Below, piece after piece: positions 25,089 to 34,909 of a stretch of DNA of 64,000 nt (within the stretch, counting starts at the first letter, position 1; each line of letters starts with the position of its first letter). The stretch lies in contig NZ_CP059732.1 in NCBI RefSeq assembly GCF_014117325.1, positions 310,001-374,000 on the forward strand, read 5' to 3'. The stretch is from Spirosoma foliorum (GTDB lineage: Bacteria > Bacteroidota > Bacteroidia > Cytophagales > Spirosomataceae). The position numbers and the translations under genes were made by a program. Below the pieces are notes generated by a model. It saw nothing but the letters and a program-made list of their open reading frames with translations. It did not search any database and had not been told where the DNA came from.

Positions 25089-26528
25089 ATGAAACACGCT
25101 CTTTTTCATTGCTCCCGACAGCGATTCTCCGGTAGTCTTGCTTACCAAAAACGGGTGGGCTGCCTCCTAATGCTGGGTACTAGCCTGCTGACATTCCAGG
25201 CATCGGGGCAATCGCTTACACTAAATCAGGTAGTCGAGCAGTCGGTTCGACAGTATCCGTTCCTGAAATCCAAACAGGCTGAGGTTAGTAGCGCCGAACG
25301 GCGGTTACAGGCCAGCCGGACGGAGTTACTGCCTACGATGATCCTTCAGGATCAGTACAACTACGCTACGAGCAACAGCCTGAATAACTCGTTCTTTCCA
25401 AACGAGGGTACGAATATCTCGACCTCGGGTGGTGTGCGGGCTAATGCGATTTCGCAGGCTAGTTTTGGTAGTTACACCAGCGCGTCTATCGAGTGGCGGG
25501 CCATTACATTCGGTCGTATCAAAGCGAATGTGGGGGTAGCTAAAGCCGACCTTCAGCGGAGTCAGGTTGATTACGAAAACGAGATTTTTCAGCATCAGGT
25601 ACGCACAATTGATGCCTATCTGCTACTGTTGATCAATCAGAAACTAGTTCAAATCCAACGCACGAATCTGGATCGGGCGCAGACCTTCAAACGGGTGGTC
25701 GATGCAGGTGTCCGGTCGGGGATGCGGGCTGGTGTCGATAGTTCGCTGGCCACTGCCGAAGCCGTTCGTGCCCGACTGCTTCTGTTGGGCAGCCAGCAAC
25801 AGGAACAGGTGCAGCGATTGCGTCTTTCGGAATTGGCCGGTCAATTGCAAAACAATATGCGGGTAGACAGTATGAGTTTCTATTCGACGCTTCCGAATGG
25901 AGTTTTTCTATCCGATTCGCTTTCCCCCAAGAATCCAACCTTACGGTTATTTGAATCGCAAATAAATCTGTCGGCGGCTCGTAGTCTGGCTACCCAGCGC
26001 TCGGGGATGCCGGTTATTTCGTTTGTTGGTGTGGGTAATGCGCGGGGTTCCGGTTTCTCTAACCAACAGGGGGATGTTTTTCAATCGAATCAGTTAAATG
26101 GCCTTGGTTATCAGGTGGGTAACTACCTCGTTGGCGTGGTAGCTCGCTGGAATCTGACCAACACACTACGTGCCCGACACGATTATCAGGCCGATCAATT
26201 TCTGGTCGAACGTTCCCGCCAGTTGTTCAACACGCAACGATTGCAGATTACCCGCCAATACCAGGAAGCCGAGACGCAATATCAGGTTGCCCTGGAACAA
26301 GCCCGACAGGCACCTATTCAATTGCAGGCCGCCCGGCAAGCCTATAACCAGGCAAAATCACGCTACGAAAGTGGCTTAACCGATTTGCCAACCTTGCTCC
26401 AAAGTGTACTCACACTCAACCGAGCGGAGGTCGATGGCTATGTGGCTGTCAGCAACGTATGGCGTTTCCTACTCCTGAAAGCAGCCGCTGATGGAGACTT
26501 GTCGCTGTTTATGAATCAAGTTAAATAA
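25089..26528 (+). CDS. TolC-family outer-membrane efflux protein
   Basis: Outer-membrane channel of a tripartite efflux pump, 479 residues. A signal peptide (VGCLLMLGTSLLTFQASGQ) precedes the mature start SLTLNQVVEQSVRQYPFLKSKQ. Two long helical repeats are visible: the first with AEVSSAERRLQASRTELLP, the second with QARQAPIQLQAARQAYNQAK and the typical SRYESGLTDLPTLLQS ending. It is the first gene of an efflux operon with an RND permease and a membrane-fusion adaptor downstream. A perfect 26-bp inverted repeat separates it from the RND gene, which may lower transcription of the pump relative to the channel. Confidence 0.92.
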   Translation: MKHALFHCSRQRFSGSLAYQKRVGCLLMLGTSLLTFQASGQSLTLNQVVEQSVRQYPFLKSKQAEVSSAERRLQASRTELLPTMILQDQYNYATSNSLNNSFFPNEGTNISTSGGVRANAISQASFGSYTSASIEWRAITFGRIKANVGVAKADLQRSQVDYENEIFQHQVRTIDAYLLLLINQKLVQIQRTNLDRAQTFKRVVDAGVRSGMRAGVDSSLATAEAVRARLLLLGSQQQEQVQRLRLSELAGQLQNNMRVDSMSFYSTLPNGVFLSDSLSPKNPTLRLFESQINLSAARSLATQRSGMPVISFVGVGNARGSGFSNQQGDVFQSNQLNGLGYQVGNYLVGVVARWNLTNTLRARHDYQADQFLVERSRQLFNTQRLQITRQYQEAETQYQVALEQARQAPIQLQAARQAYNQAKSRYESGLTDLPTLLQSVLTLNRAEVDGYVAVSNVWRFLLLKAAADGDLSLFMNQVK

Positions 26529-26538
26529 GGTTTACAGG

Positions 26539-26612
26539 TTATGGTATTCGGTTTACGGTTGGCTGACGCGTAAGCTCTCATGCACCAGCCAACCGTAAAC
26601 CGAATACCATAA
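26539..26612. terminator. perfect 26-bp inverted repeat inside efflux operon
   Basis: Arms 26539-26564 and 26587-26612 flank a 22-base loop, between the TolC-like and RND genes. There is no strong T-tract, so read-through or attenuation is plausible. Confidence 0.75.
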
Positions 26613-26630
26613 ACCGAATACGAAAAAGCT

Positions 26631-29600
26631 ATGTATAACATCATTCGTTCCGCGTTACGTAAACCCATTTCGGTGGTTGTGATGGTTATGGGGCTTCTGT
26701 TTTTCTCGGTGATGTCGTTGTTTACCATTCCGGTCGACATTTTCCCGAATCTGGATTTGCCAACGATTTACGTGGTGCAGTCGTATGGCGGTATGTCGCC
26801 CGATCAGATGGATGGCTTCATGGCGACGCGTTATCAGGATCACTTTCTGTATGTGTCGGGTATTCGCGACATTCAATGTAAAAACGATTCAGGGGCTATC
26901 GCTGATCAAACTTTCGTTCTACCCAGGTACCGATATGGCGCAGGCTGCGGCCGAGGTGGCAAACAACGTATCGCGGGCGAAGGCGTACATGCCGGAAGGA
27001 ACGGTACCGCCCCAAGTTGTCCGATTCGATGCGAGTTCGGTGCCAGTGGGGCAACTTGTTTTTGAAAGTCCGAGTCGCTCCTTAAATGAAATTCAGGATT
27101 ATGCGTCATTCGAGGGTGCGACCCATGTTCTCCCGGATTCCGGGCGTATCCAGTCCACCGCCGTTTGGGGGGAATCAACGGTCCGTCATTATTAAAGTTA
27201 ATCCTCAACTGGTACGCAGTTATCAGTTAACGCCTGAGGAGGTCATTAAGGCGATCGTGACCAACAACCAGCCGTCGCCAGCCGGTAATATTCGGGTTGG
27301 TGATAAAACCTTGATGACGCCCGTTAACTCACTGGTTAAACGGCCCGAAGATTTTCTGAACATCCCCATTCGGATTGGTTCAGGACCAACAGTGTTTGTG
27401 CGGGACATTGGTACTGTAGAAGATGCTGCTGACATCACGGTGAGTTATGCACTGGTCAATGGTCGGCGGGCGGTCTACATTCCTGTCGTCAAAAAGTCGG
27501 ATGCATCGACCCTCGACGTTGTCAATAACCTTCGCAAAGCCATGCCCGAGTTGCAGGCAGCTGTACCCGAAGATGTGAAAATTTCGTACCAATTCGACCA
27601 GTCGGTTTACGTAACCAACGCCCTGAAAAGTCTAGTATCCGAAGGGATTCTTGGCGCTGTACTGACCGGTTTGATGGTGCTGCTCTTCCTGCGCGACTGG
27701 CGAAGTGTAATCATCGTGGTAATGACCATTCCGATCTCGATTCTATCGGCCGTAATCATGCTGAATCTGTTTGGCCAGACCATCAACATCATGACCCTAT
27801 CCGGGTTAGCGCTGGCTATTGGGATTCTGGTTGACCAGGCTACCGTAACGATCGAAAATATTCACCAGCATCTGGAGATGGGCAAGCCTAAGGCTGTAGC
27901 CATCTGGGATGCCTGTAAGGAAATCGTTTTCCCTGAATTCCTGATTCTGCTGGCTATTCTGGCTGTATTTGCGCCCGCATTCGTGATGAGTGGTGTGCCT
28001 CGCTCGATGTTCCTGCCGTTGTCACTATCTGTTGGTTTTGCCATGATTGCGTCGTTCCTGCTGTCGCAGACGTTCGTACCTGTGTTGGCGAACTGGTTGC
28101 TGAAAAGCCATCCTGAACATGAAGCGCCGACTCTTGCTTTGGATGCTAAAGAGCGCCACATGATCGAAGAGGAACATGCGCCAACTGACGCCAAAGGATT
28201 TGAGAAATTTAAGCAGCGCTATTCCGCAGCGCTCGAAAAAATTCTGAATCGTAGAGGCTTGGTTGTTGGCGGATATCTGGTTGGTAGTTTGGCGATTATC
28301 GTTGCCTGTTTTATGGTCATCGGCACCGATATTCTGCCGCATGGCAATAGTCACCAGTTTCAGATGCGCCTGCGGATTCCCGACGGTACGCGGGTAGAGC
28401 GTACGGAAGTAGCCATGCTAAAAGTTCTGGGGATTATCAAAGAAGCAGTGGGCGGTGACAATGTTGAAATTTCATCGGCTTATGTCGGTACAGTCCCGTC
28501 CAGCTATGGTACATCCAACATCTTCGTGTTTAACAGTGGTCCGCACGAAGCGGTCTTGCAGGTATCCCTGAAAGAAGATTATCATGTTAAAATGGATAAT
28601 CTGAAAGAAGAACTACGGAGACGAATTGCCCAGGCCTTACCGACGGCTGCTATTTCGTTTGAACCGATTGAGCTGACCGAAAAGATCATGAGTCAGGGTG
28701 CCAACACACCTATAGAAGTGAAGGTAGCCGCCAAGAACCTGAAAGAAGCAGGTAAGTTTGCCAACAAGATTCGGGAGCGAATGGCAAAAATCACCTTCCT
28801 GCGTGATGTGCAGATTGCTCAGCCGCTGAATTATCCGATTCTAAACGTGACCATGAATCGCGAACGGGCTGGCCAGTTGGGCGTTACGTCTACACAGGTA
28901 GCTCGTTCTATGGTAGCGGCTACGTCGTCGAGCCGTTTTACGGATAAAAACCTCTGGCTTGATGAATCGAAAGGGCTAGCGTATCAGGTTCAGGTGCAGA
29001 TTCCTGAATATCAGATGGGAAGCGCCAGCGACATTGGGAACATTCCGTTACGTAGTGGCGAAATGCGCCCTGTATTGTCGGATGTAGCGACCTTTTCGGA
29101 AGGTACCGCACCCGGCGAATACGACCGCGCCGGGCCAAACAATCTGGTAACGGTTACAGCTAACCTACAGGAAACAGATCTGGGGTCAGCTCGTAAAGCT
29201 GTTGAGCAGGCTATTAAGGAAGCGGGTCAACCACCTCGTGGTGTCATTGTGGAAATGGGCGGTCAAACCAACCTCCTGACGGATACACTTAGCAGTTTGC
29301 AGACGGGTCTGCTCGTGGCTATTGTGATTATCTTTCTCTTACTAGCTGCTAACTACCAGTCGTTTAAGTTGTCGTTGGTGATTCTAGCAGCTATTCCGGC
29401 GGTGGTGGCGGGGGCCTTGCTCATGTTGCTGGCCTGCGGTGCTACGTTGAACCTGCAATCGTACATGGGACTGATTATGTCGGTAGGGGTATCGGTAGCG
29501 AACGCCATTCTGATGGTAACCAATGCCGAAAACCTACGCCTGGACATCGGTGATACACGCAAAGCCGTTGTACTGGCTGCCAATAGCCGGATTCGCCCGA

Positions 29601-29854
29601 TTCTGATGACCAGTATTGCCATGATCGCGGGTATGGTGCCGATGGCATCCGGACTGGGCGAAGGCGGTGATCAGATTGCCCCACTGGGTCAGGCCGTTAT
29701 CGGTGGACTGATTGCCTCTACGTTGGCCGCTCTGCTGATTCTACCGTGTGTGTTTACGCAACTACAGGCCAAGGCCACCATGCAGTCGGTATCGCTTGAT
29801 CCCGAAGATCCGGAAAGCAAATACTATCATCAGGAGCTGAGTCACAGCTTGTAA
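26631..29854 (+). pseudogene. RND efflux permease broken by two extra bases
   Basis: Inner-membrane proton-driven pump of the AcrB/CusA superfamily. The N-terminal helix and the start of the first porter domain are in one frame (26631 on), the next about 75 residues in a second, and the rest (about 915 residues) in a third. The first break is in a run of five A (26879-26883): four A restore [12 protein letters not shown]. The second is near 27109: removing one base restores [14 protein letters not shown]. With both fixed the protein is 1073 residues, a normal length, with twelve membrane helices and the expected central and C-terminal porter segments. The rest of the gene shows no decay, so sequencing error is the simpler reading. 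The middle partner of the TolC-RND-adaptor operon. Confidence 0.9.
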
Positions 29855-29860
29855 CATATG

Positions 29861-29929
29861 TACCCCTAAATCCCCTGAAGGGGACTTGGCTCACTTGTAG
29901 ACAAAGTTTCTTCAAGGGATTTAGAGGTA
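29861..29929. repeat. 20-bp imperfect inverted repeat
   Basis: Arms 29861-29880 and 29910-29929 pair with a few mismatches, just after the RND stop and before the adaptor gene. Confidence 0.6.
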
Positions 29930-29974
29930 ATAAAAGTATCATCTATCAACTGTCTCTAGTCAAAGGAAATCGAC

Positions 29975-31165
29975 ATGAATTCGTCAATCATAAATCGCTC
30001 AAGCGTTAACCCGCGACGTAGTTATTCGCTCATTCGCTTATTAACTCTTTCACTCATTGCAGGCACTCTCCTCAACGCCTGTTCGTCGGCCAGTAGCGAA
30101 ACGAAATCAACTGCCGAGAAAGCGCCAGAAGTACAGCAGGTGGCCGTAACGACTGTGCAGGAGTTACAACCCAGCAAACGAGTCACACTGCCGGGCGAGT
30201 TAAAGCCCTGGAACCGAGTGAATATGTATGCTAAAGTGAAAGGCTTTGTGCGTGATATTTCGGTCGATCGGGGCACGATGGTTCACAAAGGCCAGGTATT
30301 AGCCCGACTTGATGCGCCCGAAGTGATTTCGGAACTGAGTCAGGCACAGGCGCAGGTTCAGGCGCAGGAGGCTACGCTGGTCGAGCAAACAACTCGTGCC
30401 CGTGCCAGTCGGTTAACTTACAATCGGTTGCTGCAAACGGCTAAAATGGAAGGCGCCGTATCGGCCAATGAACTAGATCAGGCGCTGGCCCGAATGCAGG
30501 GCGACAGCGCGATGGTGGCCGTAGCACGAGGCACGGTACAGGCGGCTCGTTCCAACTACCAGGCCAAAACCGAACTTCGGCAGTATCTCACGATTACAGC
30601 TCCATTCGATGGTATGGTGATTGAACGGAATATCAGCCCTGGTGCATTAGTGGGAGCTGGTGATAGTGGTAAACCGCTCTTTGTTTTAGAAGATAGCCGA
30701 ACGTTGCGTTTAACGGTTGCCATTCCGGAATCATTTGCGAATCAGTTAAAGTCGAAAAGTGCCGTTTCGTTCACGGTCAATGCAATGCCTAACCGCCAGT
30801 TCAATGCTAAGCTTGCCCGTTCAGCGGAAAGTCTGGTTGAGGCTAACCGCTCTATGATGGCGGAGTTTGACGTAGCTAATCCCGGTCACGAATTGAAAGC
30901 CGGTATGTATGCCGAAGTGCAGATGCCTATCGAACGAACAGGTAAAACGATGTTCGTACCGACGACTTCTGTCGTGAGTTCAAGCGAAAAAATGTTCGTC
31001 ATCAAAGTGAATGACAACCGGGCACAATGGGTATCGGTGCAAAAAGGGAACGTTCTAGACAGTCTGGTGGAAGTATTTGGCGATGTACAACCGGGTATGA
31101 CCATTGTCAAAAAAGCGTCGGAAGAAATTCGTGATGGTCAGGAAGTTAAAGGTGTGAATAAGTAA
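29975..31165 (+). CDS. RND efflux periplasmic adaptor (membrane fusion) lipoprotein
   Basis: Membrane-fusion protein that links the RND pump to the TolC-like channel, 396 residues. The N-terminus is a lipoprotein signal (LLTLSLIAGTLLNACSS, lipidated Cys near residue 36). The order is typical: beta-barrel strand and lipoyl half (VNMYAKVKGFVRDISVDRG, VLARLDAPE), a helical hairpin rich in Gln/Ala (about 120-195), second lipoyl half (LTITAPFDGMVIERNISPG), beta-barrel and membrane-proximal domains (TLRLTVAIPES to the C-terminus). Here the adaptor is last in the operon, after channel and pump; the reverse order is more usual. Substrate unknown. Confidence 0.93.
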   Translation: MNSSIINRSSVNPRRSYSLIRLLTLSLIAGTLLNACSSASSETKSTAEKAPEVQQVAVTTVQELQPSKRVTLPGELKPWNRVNMYAKVKGFVRDISVDRGTMVHKGQVLARLDAPEVISELSQAQAQVQAQEATLVEQTTRARASRLTYNRLLQTAKMEGAVSANELDQALARMQGDSAMVAVARGTVQAARSNYQAKTELRQYLTITAPFDGMVIERNISPGALVGAGDSGKPLFVLEDSRTLRLTVAIPESFANQLKSKSAVSFTVNAMPNRQFNAKLARSAESLVEANRSMMAEFDVANPGHELKAGMYAEVQMPIERTGKTMFVPTTSVVSSSEKMFVIKVNDNRAQWVSVQKGNVLDSLVEVFGDVQPGMTIVKKASEEIRDGQEVKGVNK

Positions 31166-31185
31166 CAACGCTGAATGCTGCCGTT

Positions 31186-31298
31186 CGACGTAGTGAATAC
31201 TACGTCGATGTGTTACCCGGTCTCTGACCGGATTTTCATCTTGCTTTTACACCGGTCAGAGACCGGATAACACCTGAGCGTAGTCTTAGACTACGCTC
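31186..31298. terminator. three consecutive hairpins after efflux operon
   Basis: Hairpin 1: 31186-31207 (9-bp stem). Hairpin 2: arms 31210-31231/31252-31273, 22 bp with one mismatch. Hairpin 3: 31276-31298. They lie between convergent genes. Confidence 0.75.
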
Positions 31299-31329
31299 AA
31301 CGTAACTTACTCAACGTTATACTCAATAC

Positions 31330-32502
31330 TCAGTACAGCAAATACGGCTTTATTTCCTCAATCCACGCTTCACAAGCTAGTAGTTTGTGAAGCGTTTTTT
31401 TGAACGAAGCAATCGGTAGCTCAAATAGCGACTCCGAATCAGGAATGCCCGATAGTTTATCCAGATGATGTTTTCCCGTCGGGTTGACATGAGTGGGGTA
31501 AGGTGCCCAGTCAAATTGATCAGGCTGGTGATCATACACCAGTTTGATCAACAACAGTCCCGATAAAACGGGCTTAACGTGGGTCGGTTCTGTAACATGA
31601 AACATAATCCCTTGGCATAACTGACTTACGTATTTGCCGCTTTGTGGTGTAAACGTAATGGCTCTTCCGACCATACCTGTCAACTTTAATTCATTGAATT
31701 GTTGCACCAATTGGTTTGCGTCTAACCAGGGCGCTCCCGCTAGTTGAAAAGGTGTAGCGGTCCCTCGCCCTTCGCTGAGATTGGTGGCTTCCAGTAGCCC
31801 CAGACCAGGGTAAAGCAAAGCAGCTTCGGCATTGACCATTGCAGGCGAAGTTGGCACAAAAGAAGACTGCCAGTCGCGCGAAAAAGCCTCCCGATGCCAG
31901 CCTTCAGTCTTTACAACAATAAGGTTTAGAGAGGGCAATCGTTGCTGTTTCCAATAGCTAGCCAATTCGCCAAACGTGCAGGAATGTCGTAACGCTAATT
32001 GCCATCTACCAATGAACGAAGAGCAGGTGGTCTCGTCCAAAATAGGGCCTTCTGCCAACTCCATGTTGCCTGAAAGTGGATTGGGTCGATCAAGGAGAAT
32101 TAAGGGTTTCTGATGGAGCGTACACGCTTGCATAACGTACGTAAGCGTCCAGAGATACGTGTAAAAGCGGCAACCGATGTCGGGTAAATCGACAATAACC
32201 GCGTCGACATCGGCTAAATCCTCGGCGGTGGGCTGGAGTTTGTCGCCGTACAGGCTGATAATTGGTAAACCGGTTAAGGTGTCAATTCCATTCGGCATCA
32301 ATCGCCCATCCTCACCAATCGCTTCCAGACCGTGTTCGGGCGAGAATAATTTTACCAGATTAAAGCCAGCCGAACATAATGCTTGTCTTGTTGGAATATA
32401 AGTTGAGGTTGTGGCTGCCTGGTTGGTGACAAGTGCTAATCGTTGAGAAGAATAACGAGCGGCCTGTTTTAGGAAAATGTCGACGCCAAATCGTACGGTC
32501 AT
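31330..32502 (-). CDS. DUF1343 / NamZ-like exo-beta-N-acetylmuramidase
   Basis: A 390-residue protein of the DUF1343 family, whose characterised member NamZ removes terminal N-acetylmuramic acid from muropeptides during peptidoglycan recycling. Recognisable blocks are RLALVTNQAATTSTYIPT, the conserved LFSPEHGLEA (about 60-70), LYGDKLQPTAEDL, DLPDIGCRFYTYLWTL, DRPNPL and EGRGTATPFQLAGAPWLD. The frame continues upstream to 32583, but those 27 codons lie over a palindrome, so the ATG at 32502 (MTVRFGVDIF) is chosen. No signal peptide is obvious from this start, suggesting a cytoplasmic role, although many relatives are exported. Confidence 0.88.
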   Translation of the reverse strand: MTVRFGVDIFLKQAARYSSQRLALVTNQAATTSTYIPTRQALCSAGFNLVKLFSPEHGLEAIGEDGRLMPNGIDTLTGLPIISLYGDKLQPTAEDLADVDAVIVDLPDIGCRFYTYLWTLTYVMQACTLHQKPLILLDRPNPLSGNMELAEGPILDETTCSSFIGRWQLALRHSCTFGELASYWKQQRLPSLNLIVVKTEGWHREAFSRDWQSSFVPTSPAMVNAEAALLYPGLGLLEATNLSEGRGTATPFQLAGAPWLDANQLVQQFNELKLTGMVGRAITFTPQSGKYVSQLCQGIMFHVTEPTHVKPVLSGLLLIKLVYDHQPDQFDWAPYPTHVNPTGKHHLDKLSGIPDSESLFELPIASFKKTLHKLLACEAWIEEIKPYLLY

Positions 32503-32512
32503 GTGATATTTT

Positions 32513-32580
32513 TCTGGGCCAAGCTCTGGCTTGGCCGTCGAATTCTTAAAACTAGTGGCCAAGCCAGAGCTTAGCCCAGA
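32513..32580. repeat. 24-bp inverted repeat, family shared with 15313-15346
   Basis: Arms 32513-32536 and 32557-32580 pair with one mismatch. The outer 14 bases (TCTGGGCCAAGCTC, differing only at the last base) recur in the hairpin at 15313-15346, so the two belong to one dispersed palindrome family. Confidence 0.75.
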
Positions 32581-32589
32581 CAATGAAAA

Positions 32590-33813
32590 TTACTTCGCCT
32601 TCGTCTGAATATGCTCGGGTAGCGGCCCAACACCAACCAGATAAGCGGGTATCCGACGTACGAAAGGTACGTGTTTGAGAAACCAAATCGCAAAAGGTGG
32701 AAAGGAGGAGGGTTTGTCTATCGACGCATTAATAAAGCGTCGATGAACAAAAATCTGGCCTGCCTGAATAATGCGAATGGGCCACAGACGTCGGCGTTGA
32801 ATGCGGTCTAACTCAGTCATCGTAACCGGACCTTTTTGTAGCGAAGCCGTCAATAAATTGGCTGTGGCAACGGCATCCTGAATCGCCATATTGACGCCCA
32901 CACCACCCGCTGGCGACATGGCGTGAGCGGCATCGCCAATGCATAATAGGCCAGGTTTGGCCCATTGACGTAAGCGATCGATTTTCACGGTGAGCAGGCT
33001 AATTTGATCCCAGGATTTTAACTCTCGAATATGATCGCCGATGAAAGGAGCCATACGTAGAATGTCGGCTTGTAATGCCGCTATACCTCGTTGTTTATGC
33101 GTCTCAAATTGACCTTTTGGGATAATGTAGCCGCACTGGAAATACTCCTGTCGATCAATCAGAACCATAAATTGCCCCGCTTTAAAATAGCCTAATGACT
33201 GTTCGCCAAGCAACGGGTCTTTCGGAATCCGCATCCAGAGTACATCAATGGGAACCCCGAAATCCTGAACAGGTAACCCCGCTTTTTCGCGGATGAGGGA
33301 AGCACGGCCATCGGTACCTACAACGATATCGGCTCTAATGGCTAATTCACCTGTTAAACTGGTGGCTCGGACGCCTACAACTTGCCCGTTTTCTTCAATC
33401 AGATCAGTCGCTTTTGTTTCCAGATGCAGGTGAAACGTGGGAAATTGTTTGGCTTTTTCTGCCAGGAAATTCAGGAAATCCCACTGCGGCATGAACGCAA
33501 TGAACTTGCATTTTGTGGGCAAATGGGCAAAGTCGGCGATGGGTATTTCCTGCCCTTCAATGGTTCCATGAACGGCCCGAAGTTCCTGGTGGGGCAGTTT
33601 GAGAAACTCATCTAATAAACCTAGCTCAACCAGCAATTCCAACGTTGACGGATGGATGGTATCTCCCCGGAAATCGCGTAGAAAATCTTTGTGCTTTTCC
33701 AGAACAACAACCTCGATTCCCGATCTGGCTAGCAGAAAACCCAGCATCATTCCAGCTGGCCCACCGCCAACAATGCAGCATCGTGTTGTTAACTTGTTCG
33801 GGGATTCTGGCAT
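32590..33813 (-). CDS. FAD-dependent monooxygenase (UbiH/PHBH type)
   Basis: A 407-residue class A flavoprotein monooxygenase. The Rossmann dinucleotide motif GGGPAGMMLGFLLA (about 16-29) and EKHK acidic end lie at the N-terminus; the DG motif appears as VVGTDGRASLIR (about 165), and the second FAD motif as GLLCIGDAAHAMSPAGGVG (about 290-305), followed by NMAIQDA. Such enzymes hydroxylate aromatic or similar substrates with NAD(P)H and oxygen. The substrate is unknown. It is 142 bases downstream of an SDR gene on the same strand, with a large palindrome between. Confidence 0.9.
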   Translation of the reverse strand: MPESPNKLTTRCCIVGGGPAGMMLGFLLARSGIEVVVLEKHKDFLRDFRGDTIHPSTLELLVELGLLDEFLKLPHQELRAVHGTIEGQEIPIADFAHLPTKCKFIAFMPQWDFLNFLAEKAKQFPTFHLHLETKATDLIEENGQVVGVRATSLTGELAIRADIVVGTDGRASLIREKAGLPVQDFGVPIDVLWMRIPKDPLLGEQSLGYFKAGQFMVLIDRQEYFQCGYIIPKGQFETHKQRGIAALQADILRMAPFIGDHIRELKSWDQISLLTVKIDRLRQWAKPGLLCIGDAAHAMSPAGGVGVNMAIQDAVATANLLTASLQKGPVTMTELDRIQRRRLWPIRIIQAGQIFVHRRFINASIDKPSSFPPFAIWFLKHVPFVRRIPAYLVGVGPLPEHIQTKAK

Positions 33814-33829
33814 AAAATTAGATGACTAA

Positions 33830-33948
33830 GATGGCGCAAGGCTCCAGCCTTGTGCCATTTATTCCCCGGCCTCTGGCCGGTTTAGCTAAGAATAAATCCG
33901 GCCAGAGGCCGGGGAATAGGCGGCACAAGGCAAGAGCCTTGCGCCATC
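33830..33948. repeat. composite palindrome with self-complementary arms
   Basis: The outer arms (33830-33856 and 33922-33948) pair with two mismatches and each half is itself a palindrome. Inner arms at about 33860-33880 and 33898-33918 pair nearly perfectly over about 20 bp. Several alternative folds (one long stem or three hairpins) are possible. It lies between two minus-strand genes. Confidence 0.75.
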
Positions 33949-33955
33949 AGCTCGC

Positions 33956-34672
33956 TTATTTTCCGCCCGGCCGGGTTGGACGTACTTCAATTTTACTAGG
34001 TAGCGTGCGCGGATTCATTTTTAGCAGATCGGAAACGATCTGGCCAATGTCTTCGGGTTGTATTTTCCAGGCGTCCTTGTCGCTGGGTTGATGGTCGTTG
34101 AAATAGGTGGCTACTGAGCCTGGCATGATCGTCGATACTTTGATGCCCTCTTTGCGTAAATCGAGCATGACGGCCTGCGTAAAGCCCACCAGTCCAAACT
34201 TACTGGCATTGTAAGCCGCTCCGTTTTCGAAGAAGTTCGTACCTGCCAGACTGGCAATCGTAATAAAATAGCCTTCTGACTTTTTAAGCGCTTCCAAGGT
34301 TGCTTTGGCGGTGTAGAAAACGCCAGTCAGGTTAATGTCGATGGTTTCATGCCATTGCTCGGGAGTGAGTTCCTGAATGGATGCAAAGTGCCCTACGCCT
34401 GCGTTCGCAATCACATAATCGAGTTGACCCCACTTGCCTAAAATAGCATCTACTACTTTCTGTTGAGATGCCAGATCGCGAACATCAGCTGCTACACCGA
34501 GGGCGTAACCGGGTTTGATTTCGTTCAATTTAGCCGCTGCCAGCTCAGCCGCCACCGACGAGCGACTGGTAATGGCTACTTTAATACCTTCGTTGATTAA
34601 AACTTCGGCAATGCCGTAGCCAATGCCTTTCGAACCGCCCGTAATGAGCGCTGTTTTTGTACTATCTGCCAT
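33956..34672 (-). CDS. Short-chain dehydrogenase/reductase
   Basis: Classical SDR of 238 residues. The cofactor motif TGGSKGIGYGIAE (about 11-23), the NAGVG block (about 88), the catalytic Ser in TIASLAGTN (about 138) and the YNASK active-site pair (Tyr about 153, Lys about 157) are all present, and a typical IKVSTIMPGSVAT loop follows. The ARTSR-like region after strand 2 (TSRSS) favours NADP. It is probably a 3-oxoacyl-ACP reductase-like or sugar-alcohol enzyme; the substrate cannot be specified. It may be co-transcribed with the flavin monooxygenase downstream. Confidence 0.92.
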   Translation of the reverse strand: MADSTKTALITGGSKGIGYGIAEVLINEGIKVAITSRSSVAAELAAAKLNEIKPGYALGVAADVRDLASQQKVVDAILGKWGQLDYVIANAGVGHFASIQELTPEQWHETIDINLTGVFYTAKATLEALKKSEGYFITIASLAGTNFFENGAAYNASKFGLVGFTQAVMLDLRKEGIKVSTIMPGSVATYFNDHQPSDKDAWKIQPEDIGQIVSDLLKMNPRTLPSKIEVRPTRPGGK

Positions 34673-34909
34673 GGGTATTGTAAACGAAATGGATTTTAAC
34701 TTTCGGCCATAACCCTAAAGGAAATGGAAAGGTTTTCGGTCGAAAGGTAGTGTCTACGGAGAAAATGGTTTATGTTCTAACCACAGAGAACGCAAAGGTA
34801 TTCGCCAAGCTCGCTAAGTAATACTTCTCGGTGAACTCTGCGGTTAAAAAGAGCCAGGAAGCTTAAATAGATTTATTAAATGTGCCTCGATTGACATCTA
34901 GGGTTAGAA

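Noticed and set aside
26631..29854. Programmed ribosomal frameshifting in the RND gene
   Set aside because: Two separate insertions, one without a slippery heptamer, and no known programmed shift in this family; an extra base is a simpler explanation.
32503..32583. Extended N-terminus of the NamZ-like protein
   Set aside because: The extension lies over a 24-bp palindrome, and the following ATG at 32502 begins the conserved domain.
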